The notes beneath the pieces are model-generated. The model saw only the letters and a list, made by a program, of their open reading frames with translations, had not been told where the DNA came from and made no database searches. From Clostridia bacterium (GTDB lineage: Bacteria; Bacillota; DTU025), in contig JAYFQW010000010.1 of the NCBI GenBank assembly GCA_034926675.1, positions 1 through 64,000 of the forward strand: a DNA stretch of 64,000 nt, in the 5' to 3' direction. Both the position numbers and the translations under genes were made by a program. Numbering within the stretch: the stretch's first letter is position 1; every line of letters starts with the position of its first letter. This document shows positions 43,786 to 52,458 of this stretch, in pieces.

Positions 43786-45525
43786 CTATGTATCCCCGCC
43801 GGCGGCTACGCGCATCACCTCATCAATTGTGGTAATGCGCCTGCGAACCTTCTCAGCCCCATCCTCTATGAGCCGCCTCATCCCGTGTTCGCGGGCGATT
43901 GCCCCGAGTGCGTCCGACGATGCGCTCTTGGCGATCGCCTGGCGGATGGGTTCGTTCACATTCATGATCTCATGTATCGCCGTCCGCCCGGAGTAGCCGG
44001 TGTTCCCGCACTGCCTGCAGCCCTTGCCCCGCACTAGTGTGCTGGGAAGTCCGAGCCCCGGCTCATCGGACAGCCCGTTAGTAGTCCGAAGCCACCTTCC
44101 CCACGACTCCGCGTCGGGAGTGTACTCCTCTGCACAGTGGGAGCACACCCTGCGCACCAGGCGCTGGGAGAGCACGCAGATGAGAGATGAAGCCACCAGG
44201 AACGGCTCGGCGCCCATATCGGAGAGCCTCACGGTTGCGCCAGGCGCATCGTTGGTATGCAGGGTGGAGAGAACCAGGTGCCCCGTGAGGGCCGCGTTCA
44301 CCGCAATTCCTGCAGTCTCGCCATCGCGGATCTCGCCTACCATGATGATATCCGGGTCCTGCCGCAGCATGGAGCGAAGCCCTGAAGCGAAAGTGAGCCC
44401 GGCCTTTACGTTGGTCTGAACCTGGTTCACCCCATCGAGCCTGAACTCCACTGGGTCTTCCACCGTGATGATGTTCTTATCGTCGGAGTTGAGCTTGTTG
44501 AGGGAGGCATAGAGCGTCTGGGTCTTGCCGCTTCCGGTCGGGCCAGTCACTAGCAGGATCCCGTATGGATGGGACAAGGCCCTATCCCACAGCTCAAGGT
44601 TATCCGGGAGGAATCCAAGCTGCTCCAGCCGAACCTGCGCGCCGCGCTTGAACAGCACCCGGCACACGACTTTCTCCCCGTAGAGCGTTGGCAATGTGGA
44701 AACTCGGAGGTCGATCTCCTCCCCCTCCACCTTCAGCTGGACTCGGCCATCCTGAGGCACTCGCCTCTCTGCGATATCCATGTTCGACATGATCTTAAAC
44801 CGAGATGCAATAGCAGCGCGGGTTCCTCGGGGGGTCTTCATGATTTCCCGAAGCATTCCATCCACTCGGTACCGTACCCTGACCGAGCCCGCCTGCGGCT
44901 CTACATGAATATCGGAGGCGCGCTCCCGCACCGCCTGGGAGATGATCATGTTCACAAGGCGCACTACGGGCGCCTCATCCACCAGTTCTCGCAGGCGATC
45001 GAGGCCGATCTCCTCTTCCTCTCCGGTAAGCTCTACGCCCTCGCCGGAGTAATCCTCAAGATCCCGCACGACCTGGTCGAGATCCTCAGAGGATCCGTAG
45101 TACTGCTCTAGCGCCCGCTGGATCTCATCTTCAGCAGCCACCACCGGCTCAACGTCGAGCCCAGTGGCGAGCTTCACATCGTCGATGGCGAACACGTTCA
45201 ACGGATCAGCCATGGCAAGAGTGAGCTTCTTCCCGGAGAGCTCCAGAGCGAGCACTCTATGCCTTCGAGCCATGGCCTCCGGAACCAGCTTGATCACCTC
45301 ATCGGAGATAACATACTCCGGAAGGCTGACGCGCTTCACCCCGAGCTGATGCTCGAGAACTCCAGCCAAGGCCGATTCGGAAGTGTATCCGAGTTTCACC
45401 AGGATTCGGCCAAGCCTCTCCCCGGTGCGGCGCTGGACTTCCAGAGCCTCATCAAGCTGAGCTAACGTGAGTGCGCCAGCTTCCAGCAGTACATCGCCAA
45501 CTCGTTTGTGACCAGGGCGCGCCAA
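43786..45525 (-). CDS. pilB: Pilus extension ATPase PilB
   Basis: 579 residues. N-terminal MshEN (GspE II) domain (VGDVLLEAGALTLAQLDEAL; LGRILVKLGYTSESALAGVL), then the ATPase core: ERASDIHVEPQAGSVRVRYR, Walker A LLVTGPTGSGKTQTLYASLN, VEDPVEFRLDGVNQVQTN, Walker B DPDIIMVGEIRDGETAGIA. Four cysteines (CSHC, CRQC) form the zinc site. MshEN domains of some PilB/MshE bind c-di-GMP. TTG start. First gene of the pilus locus. Confidence 0.96.
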   Translation of the reverse strand: MARPGHKRVGDVLLEAGALTLAQLDEALEVQRRTGERLGRILVKLGYTSESALAGVLEHQLGVKRVSLPEYVISDEVIKLVPEAMARRHRVLALELSGKKLTLAMADPLNVFAIDDVKLATGLDVEPVVAAEDEIQRALEQYYGSSEDLDQVVRDLEDYSGEGVELTGEEEEIGLDRLRELVDEAPVVRLVNMIISQAVRERASDIHVEPQAGSVRVRYRVDGMLREIMKTPRGTRAAIASRFKIMSNMDIAERRVPQDGRVQLKVEGEEIDLRVSTLPTLYGEKVVCRVLFKRGAQVRLEQLGFLPDNLELWDRALSHPYGILLVTGPTGSGKTQTLYASLNKLNSDDKNIITVEDPVEFRLDGVNQVQTNVKAGLTFASGLRSMLRQDPDIIMVGEIRDGETAGIAVNAALTGHLVLSTLHTNDAPGATVRLSDMGAEPFLVASSLICVLSQRLVRRVCSHCAEEYTPDAESWGRWLRTTNGLSDEPGLGLPSTLVRGKGCRQCGNTGYSGRTAIHEIMNVNEPIRQAIAKSASSDALGAIAREHGMRRLIEDGAEKVRRRITTIDEVMRVAAGGDT

Positions 45526-45624
45526 GGCCTGTTCCCCCGTTCCCTAAATGGCTAAAGATACAGGTTCTACGCGCACACTCCTATTCCTCCTCGAAAACCC
45601 ATGCATGCCAAGGGAAACTGCTGA

Positions 45625-46830
45625 TTATCCGCGCTTCGGCCCGAGAGAGAGGCACACGCGATCGAGGATTTCGTGGGCCAGGGTGAGCTTAGTCATGGAG
45701 GGAAGCGCCTCAGGCTCAAGGCCTGGACGCAGTATTGTGACGGTGTTCTCGTCTGCTCCGAAGGGTGACGACGGGCCTCCCACAGCGTTGACCACGACCA
45801 TGTCCAAATTCTTCGCGTCGAGCTTCGACTGAGCATGGGCAATGATGTCGTCGGTCTCAGCTGCGAACCCGACAACGGTGCGATTGCCCTTTGCACGGCC
45901 GATCTCAGCTATGATGTCGGAGGTGCGGGCAAGCTCCAGGTTCATCTCGCCATCTGACTTCTTGATCTTCGACTCGTTGTAGTGGGCAGGGCGATAGTCG
46001 GCGACCGCAGCCGCGCCGATCACGATATCGGCTTCGCGTGCGGCCTTGATTGTCGCCTCGCGCATCTGGGCTGCAGACTCCACCATGAGAAGTTCGCATC
46101 CCTCTGGGCGATCAAGAGCCACGGGCCCAGACACCAGCGTAACTTCCGCGCCCCTGGCCCCGGCGGCCCAGGCGATCGCGTAGCCCATCTTGCCCGAGGA
46201 ACGGTTGCCGATGAACCTGACAGGGTCGATGTGCTCGTGAGTGGGGCCAGCAGTCACCACTACTCTTCGCCCGACAAGCGCAGGCCGCCCTTTCGATGCC
46301 AGCATGTGCATGGCGAACTCCGTTATCCGGTCAGGCTCTGCCATCCGCCCAACGCCGACGTCTCCACAGGCGAGCCTCCCGCACTCGGGGCCGATGAAAC
46401 GGCGCCCGAGCGATTTGAGGGACTCGATGTTCCGCTGAACTATGGGATTCGCGTACATGCCCACATTCATGGCAGGTGCGATCAGTACAGGCGCCCGCGT
46501 GGCCATGACAGTAGTTGTGAGAAGGTCGTCGGCAATGCCCGACGCAAGCTTCCCGATGAAGTTGGCCGTGGCCGGGGCTATCACGAAGAGGTCCGCCGCT
46601 TCCGAAAGGGAAACATGCTTCACGTTCCACTGGCCGGGTTCAGCAAACAAATCGATGCTCACTGGATTTCCAGTGAGCGTGCGATACGTAAGCGGCGCAA
46701 CGAACTCGCACGCCGACTTGGTCATTATGACCTGCACATCAACACCGCGCTTGGTGAGCGCACTAGCCACTAGTGAGGCTTTAGCAGCAGCGATGCCGCC
46801 GGTGACTCCAAACACACATGCCGCGCACAT
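45625..46830 (-). CDS. coaBC: Bifunctional phosphopantothenoylcysteine decarboxylase/synthetase
   Basis: 401 residues. The CoaC flavoprotein half has GVTGGIAAAKASLVASAL, the active-site His in WNVKHVSLSEAADLFVIAPA, and PAMNVGMYANP. The CoaB half has VTAGPTHEHIDPVRFIGNRS, GAAAVADYRP and KIKK. It makes 4'-phosphopantetheine for coenzyme A. The start at 46830 (1 nt after the rpoZ stop, AGGGA upstream) gives MCAACVFGVTGG; the longer frame runs inside rpoZ. Confidence 0.95.
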   Translation of the reverse strand: MCAACVFGVTGGIAAAKASLVASALTKRGVDVQVIMTKSACEFVAPLTYRTLTGNPVSIDLFAEPGQWNVKHVSLSEAADLFVIAPATANFIGKLASGIADDLLTTTVMATRAPVLIAPAMNVGMYANPIVQRNIESLKSLGRRFIGPECGRLACGDVGVGRMAEPDRITEFAMHMLASKGRPALVGRRVVVTAGPTHEHIDPVRFIGNRSSGKMGYAIAWAAGARGAEVTLVSGPVALDRPEGCELLMVESAAQMREATIKAAREADIVIGAAAVADYRPAHYNESKIKKSDGEMNLELARTSDIIAEIGRAKGNRTVVGFAAETDDIIAHAQSKLDAKNLDMVVVNAVGGPSSPFGADENTVTILRPGLEPEALPSMTKLTLAHEILDRVCLSLGPKRG

Positions 46831-46831
46831 C

Positions 46832-47098
46832 TTATCCCTGATTCGCGCCTGCGCGGGCGTGCTTTGCATAGTCGGCATGATCCCATGGCGCCGATGCGTC
46901 ATCAAGGGAAGGTCTGTAGTAAGTAACTTTCCCTTCCTGAATCTCGCGCATTGCACGGGTCACAGGCTTCTCAAGGCCATAGTCGCCCCTCTTTTGCTGG
47001 AAGTCCATGATCTGCCTCGCGCGCTTCGCAGTCATGACCACCAGCGTGTAGCGGGAGTCAACCTTGGTTATTAGGTCTTCCAATGGGGTTCGAATCAA
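46832..47098 (-). CDS. rpoZ: RNA polymerase omega subunit
   Basis: About 88 residues. IRTPLEDLITKVDSRYTLVV, MTAKRARQI and GLEKPVTRAMREIQEGKVTY are the omega signature; omega assists RNA polymerase assembly. The start is unsure: TTG at 47098 fits the family N-terminus with AAGGAGG 12 nt away, while an ATG at 47122 is also open. It sits between gmk and coaBC as in most Firmicutes. Confidence 0.92.
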   Translation of the reverse strand: MIRTPLEDLITKVDSRYTLVVMTAKRARQIMDFQQKRGDYGLEKPVTRAMREIQEGKVTYYRPSLDDASAPWDHADYAKHARAGANQG

Positions 47099-47207
47099 CT
47101 GATCTGGACGCCTCCTTGACATCAATGCCCTTGCATCACATGAAGCCCCCTTCATCCGTCGCACTTCCAGAGCGGCGTCAGGCAGGCCCCCGCAACAGCC
47201 ATCTACG

Positions 47208-47855
47208 CTAGGATCCCGTAGACTCGATTAAATCACGGATATGGCCTTCGCAATCGCAACGGGGAACACGGGCGCGTTCCGCGAGTATGATCGCCTTGAC
47301 TCGCTCCACGGCTGAGGCGAGATCGGAGTTCAACACGACGTAGTCGTATCGGAAGACCTCCCGTACCTCCTGCACAGCCACGGCGAGCCGGCGTTCAATC
47401 GCCTCGCGCGATTCGGATCCGCGCCTCTCGATCCTCGCCCGAAGCTCAGCGATGGACGGCGGCATGAGGAAAACAAAGATCGCCTCAGGCATCGAACGGC
47501 GGACCTGTATGGCCCCGCTTATCTCGATGTCCATGATCACATCCTCGCCCGCCGCAAGCTTCTCGTCAACAAAGGCCTTCGGAGTGCCGTACAGATTGCC
47601 GCAGAACTCGGCCGTCTCAAGAAAGCCGCCCTGTTCCATCCTGGCCTCAAACGCCCCACGCGAAAGGAAGAAGTAGTTCAACCCATTTGACTCGCCTATG
47701 CGAGGCGCGCGGGTAGTGGCTGAGATGGAGTAAGCGAGGCCGGGAACCTCCGCTCTCACCCTCGCGAGAACGGAGTTCTTGCCCGACCCAGACGGGCCTG
47801 AGAGAACGATCAGGTTCCCACGGGTTCTGGGCAAATCACTTTGTGCTGGCAACAT
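47208..47855 (-). CDS. gmk: Guanylate kinase
   Basis: 215 residues. P-loop LIVLSGPSGSGKNSVLARVR, then YSISATTRAPRIGESNGLNY with the GMP-binding arginines, FLETAEFCGNLYGTPKAFVD and DIEISGAIQVRRSMPEAIFV. It phosphorylates GMP. The residue after the P-loop lysine is Asn instead of the common Ser/Gly. ATG at 47855 lies 10 bp after remA with GAGG upstream. Confidence 0.94.
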   Translation of the reverse strand: MLPAQSDLPRTRGNLIVLSGPSGSGKNSVLARVRAEVPGLAYSISATTRAPRIGESNGLNYFFLSRGAFEARMEQGGFLETAEFCGNLYGTPKAFVDEKLAAGEDVIMDIEISGAIQVRRSMPEAIFVFLMPPSIAELRARIERRGSESREAIERRLAVAVQEVREVFRYDYVVLNSDLASAVERVKAIILAERARVPRCDCEGHIRDLIESTGS

Positions 47856-47865
47856 GTGGCGGCCT

Positions 47866-48132
47866 CTACTCCCGTCCAACCGCATCGGCGTCCTTAGCTT
47901 CCACCCGGTGCGCAACGGTTTCAGGCTGCACTGCGGATAGAATCACATGCCCGCTATCGGCGACCATCACAGCACGGGTCCGCCGTCCGTAGGTGGCGTC
48001 GACAAGCATGCCGCGTTCCCGGCACTCCTGGATTATCCTTTTAATCGGCGCCGACTCAGGGCTGACAATTGCTACGAGTCGATTTGCGGCTACTATGTTC
48101 CCAAAGCCGATATTGACGAGCTTGATGGCCAC
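47866..48132 (-). CDS. remA: RemA/DUF370 family regulator
   Basis: 88 residues. [31 protein letters not shown] and [20 protein letters not shown] are the RemA signature. RemA is a DNA-binding ring protein that activates biofilm matrix genes in B. subtilis. It lies between ihf and gmk, its normal place. The C-terminal ~12 residues are extra. Confidence 0.93.
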   Translation of the reverse strand: MAIKLVNIGFGNIVAANRLVAIVSPESAPIKRIIQECRERGMLVDATYGRRTRAVMVADSGHVILSAVQPETVAHRVEAKDADAVGRE

Positions 48133-48143
48133 GGCCCATCCCC

Positions 48144-48458
48144 CTACTTGGCCAACTTCTTCAGTAGGGCTTCCTTCTGCCTGACGCCTAGCCCCTGAAC
48201 CCTCCGGCTCTCATCGATGCCGATCTCCTCCATGATCTGACGGGATCTGACCCTGCCGATCCGGGGAAGCGACTCCAGAAGGTAGGCGACGCGCATCTTT
48301 CCGATGACCTCGTCCTCTGCCTTGCCGAGAATCTCCTCGAGGCCCATCTGCCCGGCCTTCAGGTTCTCGCGAATCTGAGCCCTCTTGCTCCTGACCTCCT
48401 GCGCCTTCTTGAGTGCTGCGTCTTTCTGTTCAGGTGAAAGCTTAGGGAGACTGTTCAC
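48144..48458 (-). CDS. Integration host factor, actinobacterial (MihF) type
   Basis: 104 residues. A helical N-terminus ([20 protein letters not shown]) is followed by [20 protein letters not shown] and [20 protein letters not shown], the helix-two-turn-helix of MihF proteins, which bind DNA non-specifically and act in nucleoid structure and site-specific recombination. It is inserted between yicC and remA. The family is best known in Actinobacteria but also appears in some GC-rich Firmicutes. Confidence 0.85.
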   Translation of the reverse strand: MNSLPKLSPEQKDAALKKAQEVRSKRAQIRENLKAGQMGLEEILGKAEDEVIGKMRVAYLLESLPRIGRVRSRQIMEEIGIDESRRVQGLGVRQKEALLKKLAK

Positions 48459-48504
48459 TCAACCGCACCTCCTGTTTAGTGATGGGAATGCCGATCAGCC
48501 GCGT

Positions 48505-49383
48505 TCACTCGATGTTCTGAATCTGCTCGCGAACCTTCTCCAATTCCGCTTTGATCTCCACCACCAGGGCGGAGACATTCGAATCCTGGGATTTCGACGC
48601 GATTGTGTTTGCCTCGCGGTTCATTTCCTGCGTTATGAAGTCAAGCTTCTTTCCCACGCTCCCGCGCTCGCGAGCCGAAGCGCGGAACTGCGCAATGTGG
48701 GAGCGGAAGCGAACCGTTTCCTCGGTGTAATCGCATCTATCGGCGAACAGAGCCACTTCCGTGGCAAGCCTGGCCTCATCGACCCTAACATCCACGGCCA
48801 TGTCCGCAACACGGCGGGCAAGCCGTGCACGGTAGGCTTCTACAGAATTCGGCGCGTGGGCCCCAACTTCCTGTAGTGTTTGGTCAATTCTCTCTATTCT
48901 ATGCGCAATATCACTCTCGAGCCTTTCGCCCTCTGCCCTGCGCATCGATTCCAGCTGCGTGAGGGCCTCTCCAAGCGGTGAGGAGAGCATCGCCCACATC
49001 TCCTCCGCCCCTAGCGACGTTTCGCTGACCGTGATCACATCAGGCAGAGCCGCAAGGGTTTCGACTGACACAGAAGGTGAGAGTGAAAGCTCCCGAGCGA
49101 GACTAGCCAGGCCTTCAGAGTAAGCGCGTGCGAGGTGCATATCGAACAGCACAGTCCTAAGTGTATCACCGCGCCGTTCCACCGACACTGACACATCAAC
49201 TTTGCCCCTTGCGATTCTCTCCGATACAAGCGACCTCACCTTATCTTCAACTGGAGAGAACTCCCTGGGCATCCGTATGGATAGGTCGAGGTATCTATGG
49301 TTAAGCGACCTGACTTCCACTGAGACCGCCCTGCCATCGACCGAGCCTTCGGCACGGCCGAAACCTGTCATACTCGTCAACAT
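48505..49383 (-). CDS. yicC: YicC/YloC-family endoribonuclease-like protein
   Basis: 292 residues. MLTSMTGFGRAEGSVDGRAV opens the family; VEVRSLNHRYLDLSIRMPRE, a central coiled segment, and C-terminal KKLDFITQEMNREANTIASK complete it. YicC homologues have RNase activity on small RNAs in E. coli. The ATG at 49383 is chosen over an upstream start 18 codons earlier. First gene of yicC-ihf-remA-gmk-rpoZ-coaBC. Confidence 0.93.
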   Translation of the reverse strand: MLTSMTGFGRAEGSVDGRAVSVEVRSLNHRYLDLSIRMPREFSPVEDKVRSLVSERIARGKVDVSVSVERRGDTLRTVLFDMHLARAYSEGLASLARELSLSPSVSVETLAALPDVITVSETSLGAEEMWAMLSSPLGEALTQLESMRRAEGERLESDIAHRIERIDQTLQEVGAHAPNSVEAYRARLARRVADMAVDVRVDEARLATEVALFADRCDYTEETVRFRSHIAQFRASARERGSVGKKLDFITQEMNREANTIASKSQDSNVSALVVEIKAELEKVREQIQNIE

Positions 49384-49423
49384 GAGCTGGAGCTCACATC
49401 CCTTTTGCAGTCCCGTGCAGCCC

Positions 49424-49453
49424 ATTGTACTATACAAACCCCAGCTGCATCAA
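49424..49453 (-). promoter_or_regulatory. SigA-type promoter of the yicC-coaBC operon
   Basis: TTGATG (49453-49448), an 18-bp spacer and TACAAT (49429-49424) on the minus strand, about 40 bp before the yicC start and after the Ca2+ ATPase stop. A reasonable housekeeping promoter by eye. Confidence 0.6.
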
Positions 49454-49501
49454 GTGTTCACGCTGAACTCCAGCTTGCGGGACATATGTTTTCCGGAACC
49501 C

Positions 49502-52348
49502 TTATTCCACCTGCGTGCGCGAATTCCTGCTTGCACCAGCAGGCTGACTGCATTTTTCCCCCGTTTCGCGTGATTCAGACTGCCTGGAGAGGGCATTTGC
49601 GCGTCGAAGAGCCCGGTACACGGACCTGGCCGCAGCCGTGAGAACCGATGACCAACCGGACAGGAACAGCACCAGCACCCAGTCGATAACGGTGAGCTGG
49701 CAAGTTCCCAGAAACGCCCTGCCGGCGCCTGTGTGGATTCCGGCTGCCTGCAGCACCACACTGATGGCTGCCGCAGCAAGGAGGAACCTGTTCGTTCCGA
49801 GTCCGATCTCGCTAAGTGCTCGCCGCTCCGATCGGCAATGGAAAACGTAGATGAGCTGAGACATCACCAATGTTGAGAAGGCCATGGTCCGTGCGGTCTC
49901 AAGATCGTGGCCAAGCCACATGCCCGCAAGGAGATAGCAGCAGATCGTGCATATCCCTATGAACGTGCCCTGGACCATGATCCGGAGCCCCAGCCCACCC
50001 GCGAACACTCCTTCATCGGGGCGCCGCGGAGGGCGGGACATAGTATCAGGGTCAGTGGGATCCGCAGCCAAGGCCATTGCGGGAAGCCCGTCAGTTAGGA
50101 GATTCATCCACAGGAGCTGTATCGGGGTAAGGGGCATCGGAAGCCCGCCTACCGCTGCAATGAACATGGTGAGCACCTCTCCCACATTGCTTGCCAGTAG
50201 ATAGCGGATGAACTTCCGGATGTTGTCGTATATTGATCGGCCCTCTTCCACCGCTGCGATGATCGTGGCGTAATTGTCATCAGACAACACCATCGCAGAT
50301 GCCTCACGCGCCACATCCGTGCCTGTGCGTCCCATGGCAATTCCGATATCCGCCTCGCGGATGGCGGGAGCATCGTTCACTCCATCCCCGGTCATGGCCA
50401 CCACATGCCCACGGGCCTTAAGGGCCCTCACGATCCGGAGTTTGTGCGCAGGCGCCACCCTTGCGAACACCCCGATGCCGTCAACGATCTGCTCAAGGTC
50501 CCTATCGCTCATCTGGTCGAGTTCTTCGCCACACAATACGAGCCGCAGACCTCCGTCGGACGCCGCACCCGTGGACAGTCCTATCTCCCGCGCCACCGCC
50601 TCAGCCGTGGCTGCATGGTCCCCTGTTATCATCACAGTCCTTATCCCTGCCTGCCGCGCCAAGGCCACAGAGCGAGCGGCCTCCGGTCGAGGCGGGTCCA
50701 TCATTCCCACCAGCCCTAGGAACACGAGTCGCGCCCCTACGGCAGGCGCCCCGCCCTGTCCTTCGGATATGAGGTTGCCGGGTGCGTACGCCAGTGCAAG
50801 GACTCTCATCGACCGTGACGCCATTGCCGCTGCCCCAGCCGCCACAGTCGCGTCGAACCTCCGTTCACGGGGTATGCGGCCCACAGCCGCCGCGTCCGCA
50901 CCTCCCGACGACATCCTGGAATCGCACAGATCGAGGACGACCTGGGGAGCGCCCTTCACGAAGGTGAATATCCCATCAGGCCCGTCGCACGCAACTGCCA
51001 TCATTCGCCTCTCCGGCTCGAACGGAATCTCCGCTACTCGCGCGTGCTTACTGGCGAGCCTCAACAGGTCGCCGCCTCCCTTCCGAGCCAGGGCCAGGAG
51101 CGCGCCCTCGGTGGGATCGCCCACCACTTCCCAATGGCCGCGTCCTCCATCCCTGGTCCACGAAAGGGCGGCATCGTTGCACAGTGCAGCGCACATCAGG
51201 AGGTTTCGAAGTGTGGGGTCCGCAGCCGGCTTGATCTCCCTTGCAGCCTGCAGGAATCGTCCATCCGGCGAATAGCCGGCGCCTGTGACGGTGATCTCGC
51301 GCCCTATCAGATCGATGGCAACGGCAGTCATCTCGTTCTGAGTAAGGGTTCCCGTCTTGTCGGCGCATATCACCGTCGCGCACCCAAGCGCCTCCACTGC
51401 GGATAGCTTTCTCACTATCGCCCGCCTTCTGCTCATGCGCTGAACCCCCAGGGCGAGGCTTACTGTGACTATGGCAGGAAGCCCCTCCGGGATTGCGGCC
51501 ACTGCGAGGCTCACTCCGGCAAGGAACATGGCATGAGCGGGCTCTCCCCTCGCCACGCCTATAGCTGCAACTGCGCCACAGATTGCCAGGCACCCTGCAA
51601 CAAGCCACTTGCCCAGCTGCGCCAGGCGACGCTGGAGTGGCGTATCGCCCTCTGACGCCTCACTCATCATGCCCGCAATCCTGCCCATCTCCGTGTCCAT
51701 GCCGGTCGCTGTTGTGATCGCCACACCGCGGCCCCTGGTGAGAACGGTGCCTGCGTGAACCATGTTGAGCCTCTCCGGCGCAGGCGCCGACTCCCGCATT
51801 ATCGCACTGGAATCCTTGCGAACAGGCCGGGATTCACCGGTGAGCACCGACTCGTCCACTTCCACTCCGTGGCATTCCACGAGCCTCGCATCGGCGGGCG
51901 CCCGGTCTCCCGAGTTCAGAATCAGGATGTCTCCTGGCACAACATTAGCAGCGTCGATCACCAAGAGCGCCCCATCCCTCAGCACAGTGGCGTGGGGCGC
52001 TGCCAGGCGGCGGAGCGCCGCGAGAGCACGCTCTGCCCGGAACTCCTGGACGAAGCCAAGAGCAGCATTGAGGATCACAATGGCTAGTATCGCGAATACA
52101 TCCTGGTATTCCCCGAGATATGCTGACACCGCAGTGGCGCCGAGGAGCACTAGGACCATGAAGTCCTGGAACTGGCTTACGAGAATCCCTATCACAGACG
52201 GGCCACGGGCCATTCTCAGCAGATTTAGGCCGTACGCCGCGAGCCTTTGTGCTGCATCACGCGAATCCAGGCCATCCGCAACGGATGTTTCCAACTCCCT
52301 CTCGACTACCCCAATCGACGCCGAGTGCCACACGGCTTTGTCGGGCAT
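49502..52348 (-). CDS. P-type Ca2+-transporting ATPase
   Basis: 948 residues with a complete P-type layout. Actuator motif VDESVLTGESRPVRKD, M4 VAAIPEGLPAIVTVSLALG, phosphorylation site ICADKTGTLTQNEM, VMITGDHAATAEAVAREIGL, hinge AMTGDGVNDAPAIREADIGI, M5 LLASNVGEVLTMF and M6 LLWMNLLTDGLPAMALAADP. The Glu of M4, Asn and Glu of M5 and Asn/Asp of M6 match calcium-site residues of SERCA/PMR1 pumps. It exports Ca2+. ATG at 52348 is used. It is divergent from rqcH. Confidence 0.93.
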   Translation of the reverse strand: MPDKAVWHSASIGVVERELETSVADGLDSRDAAQRLAAYGLNLLRMARGPSVIGILVSQFQDFMVLVLLGATAVSAYLGEYQDVFAILAIVILNAALGFVQEFRAERALAALRRLAAPHATVLRDGALLVIDAANVVPGDILILNSGDRAPADARLVECHGVEVDESVLTGESRPVRKDSSAIMRESAPAPERLNMVHAGTVLTRGRGVAITTATGMDTEMGRIAGMMSEASEGDTPLQRRLAQLGKWLVAGCLAICGAVAAIGVARGEPAHAMFLAGVSLAVAAIPEGLPAIVTVSLALGVQRMSRRRAIVRKLSAVEALGCATVICADKTGTLTQNEMTAVAIDLIGREITVTGAGYSPDGRFLQAAREIKPAADPTLRNLLMCAALCNDAALSWTRDGGRGHWEVVGDPTEGALLALARKGGGDLLRLASKHARVAEIPFEPERRMMAVACDGPDGIFTFVKGAPQVVLDLCDSRMSSGGADAAAVGRIPRERRFDATVAAGAAAMASRSMRVLALAYAPGNLISEGQGGAPAVGARLVFLGLVGMMDPPRPEAARSVALARQAGIRTVMITGDHAATAEAVAREIGLSTGAASDGGLRLVLCGEELDQMSDRDLEQIVDGIGVFARVAPAHKLRIVRALKARGHVVAMTGDGVNDAPAIREADIGIAMGRTGTDVAREASAMVLSDDNYATIIAAVEEGRSIYDNIRKFIRYLLASNVGEVLTMFIAAVGGLPMPLTPIQLLWMNLLTDGLPAMALAADPTDPDTMSRPPRRPDEGVFAGGLGLRIMVQGTFIGICTICCYLLAGMWLGHDLETARTMAFSTLVMSQLIYVFHCRSERRALSEIGLGTNRFLLAAAAISVVLQAAGIHTGAGRAFLGTCQLTVIDWVLVLFLSGWSSVLTAAARSVYRALRRANALSRQSESRETGEKCSQPAGASRNSRTQVE

Positions 52349-52399
52349 TGGCCTGACCACCTTTCGAAGCAGATCATGTCCATAGATTCCTATGGCCTT

Positions 52400-52429
52400 T
52401 TGACCGGGTTCATACGCGGGTGCTATACT
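52400..52429 (+). promoter_or_regulatory. SigA-type promoter of rqcH
   Basis: TTGACC (52400-52405), 18 bp, TATACT (52424-52429), then 29 bp to the rqcH ATG with AAGGGGTG as ribosome-binding site. It lies in the 110-bp divergent gap with the Ca2+ ATPase. Confidence 0.7.
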
Positions 52430-52458
52430 ATCAACTGCATCGAAAAGGGGTGTACGCC

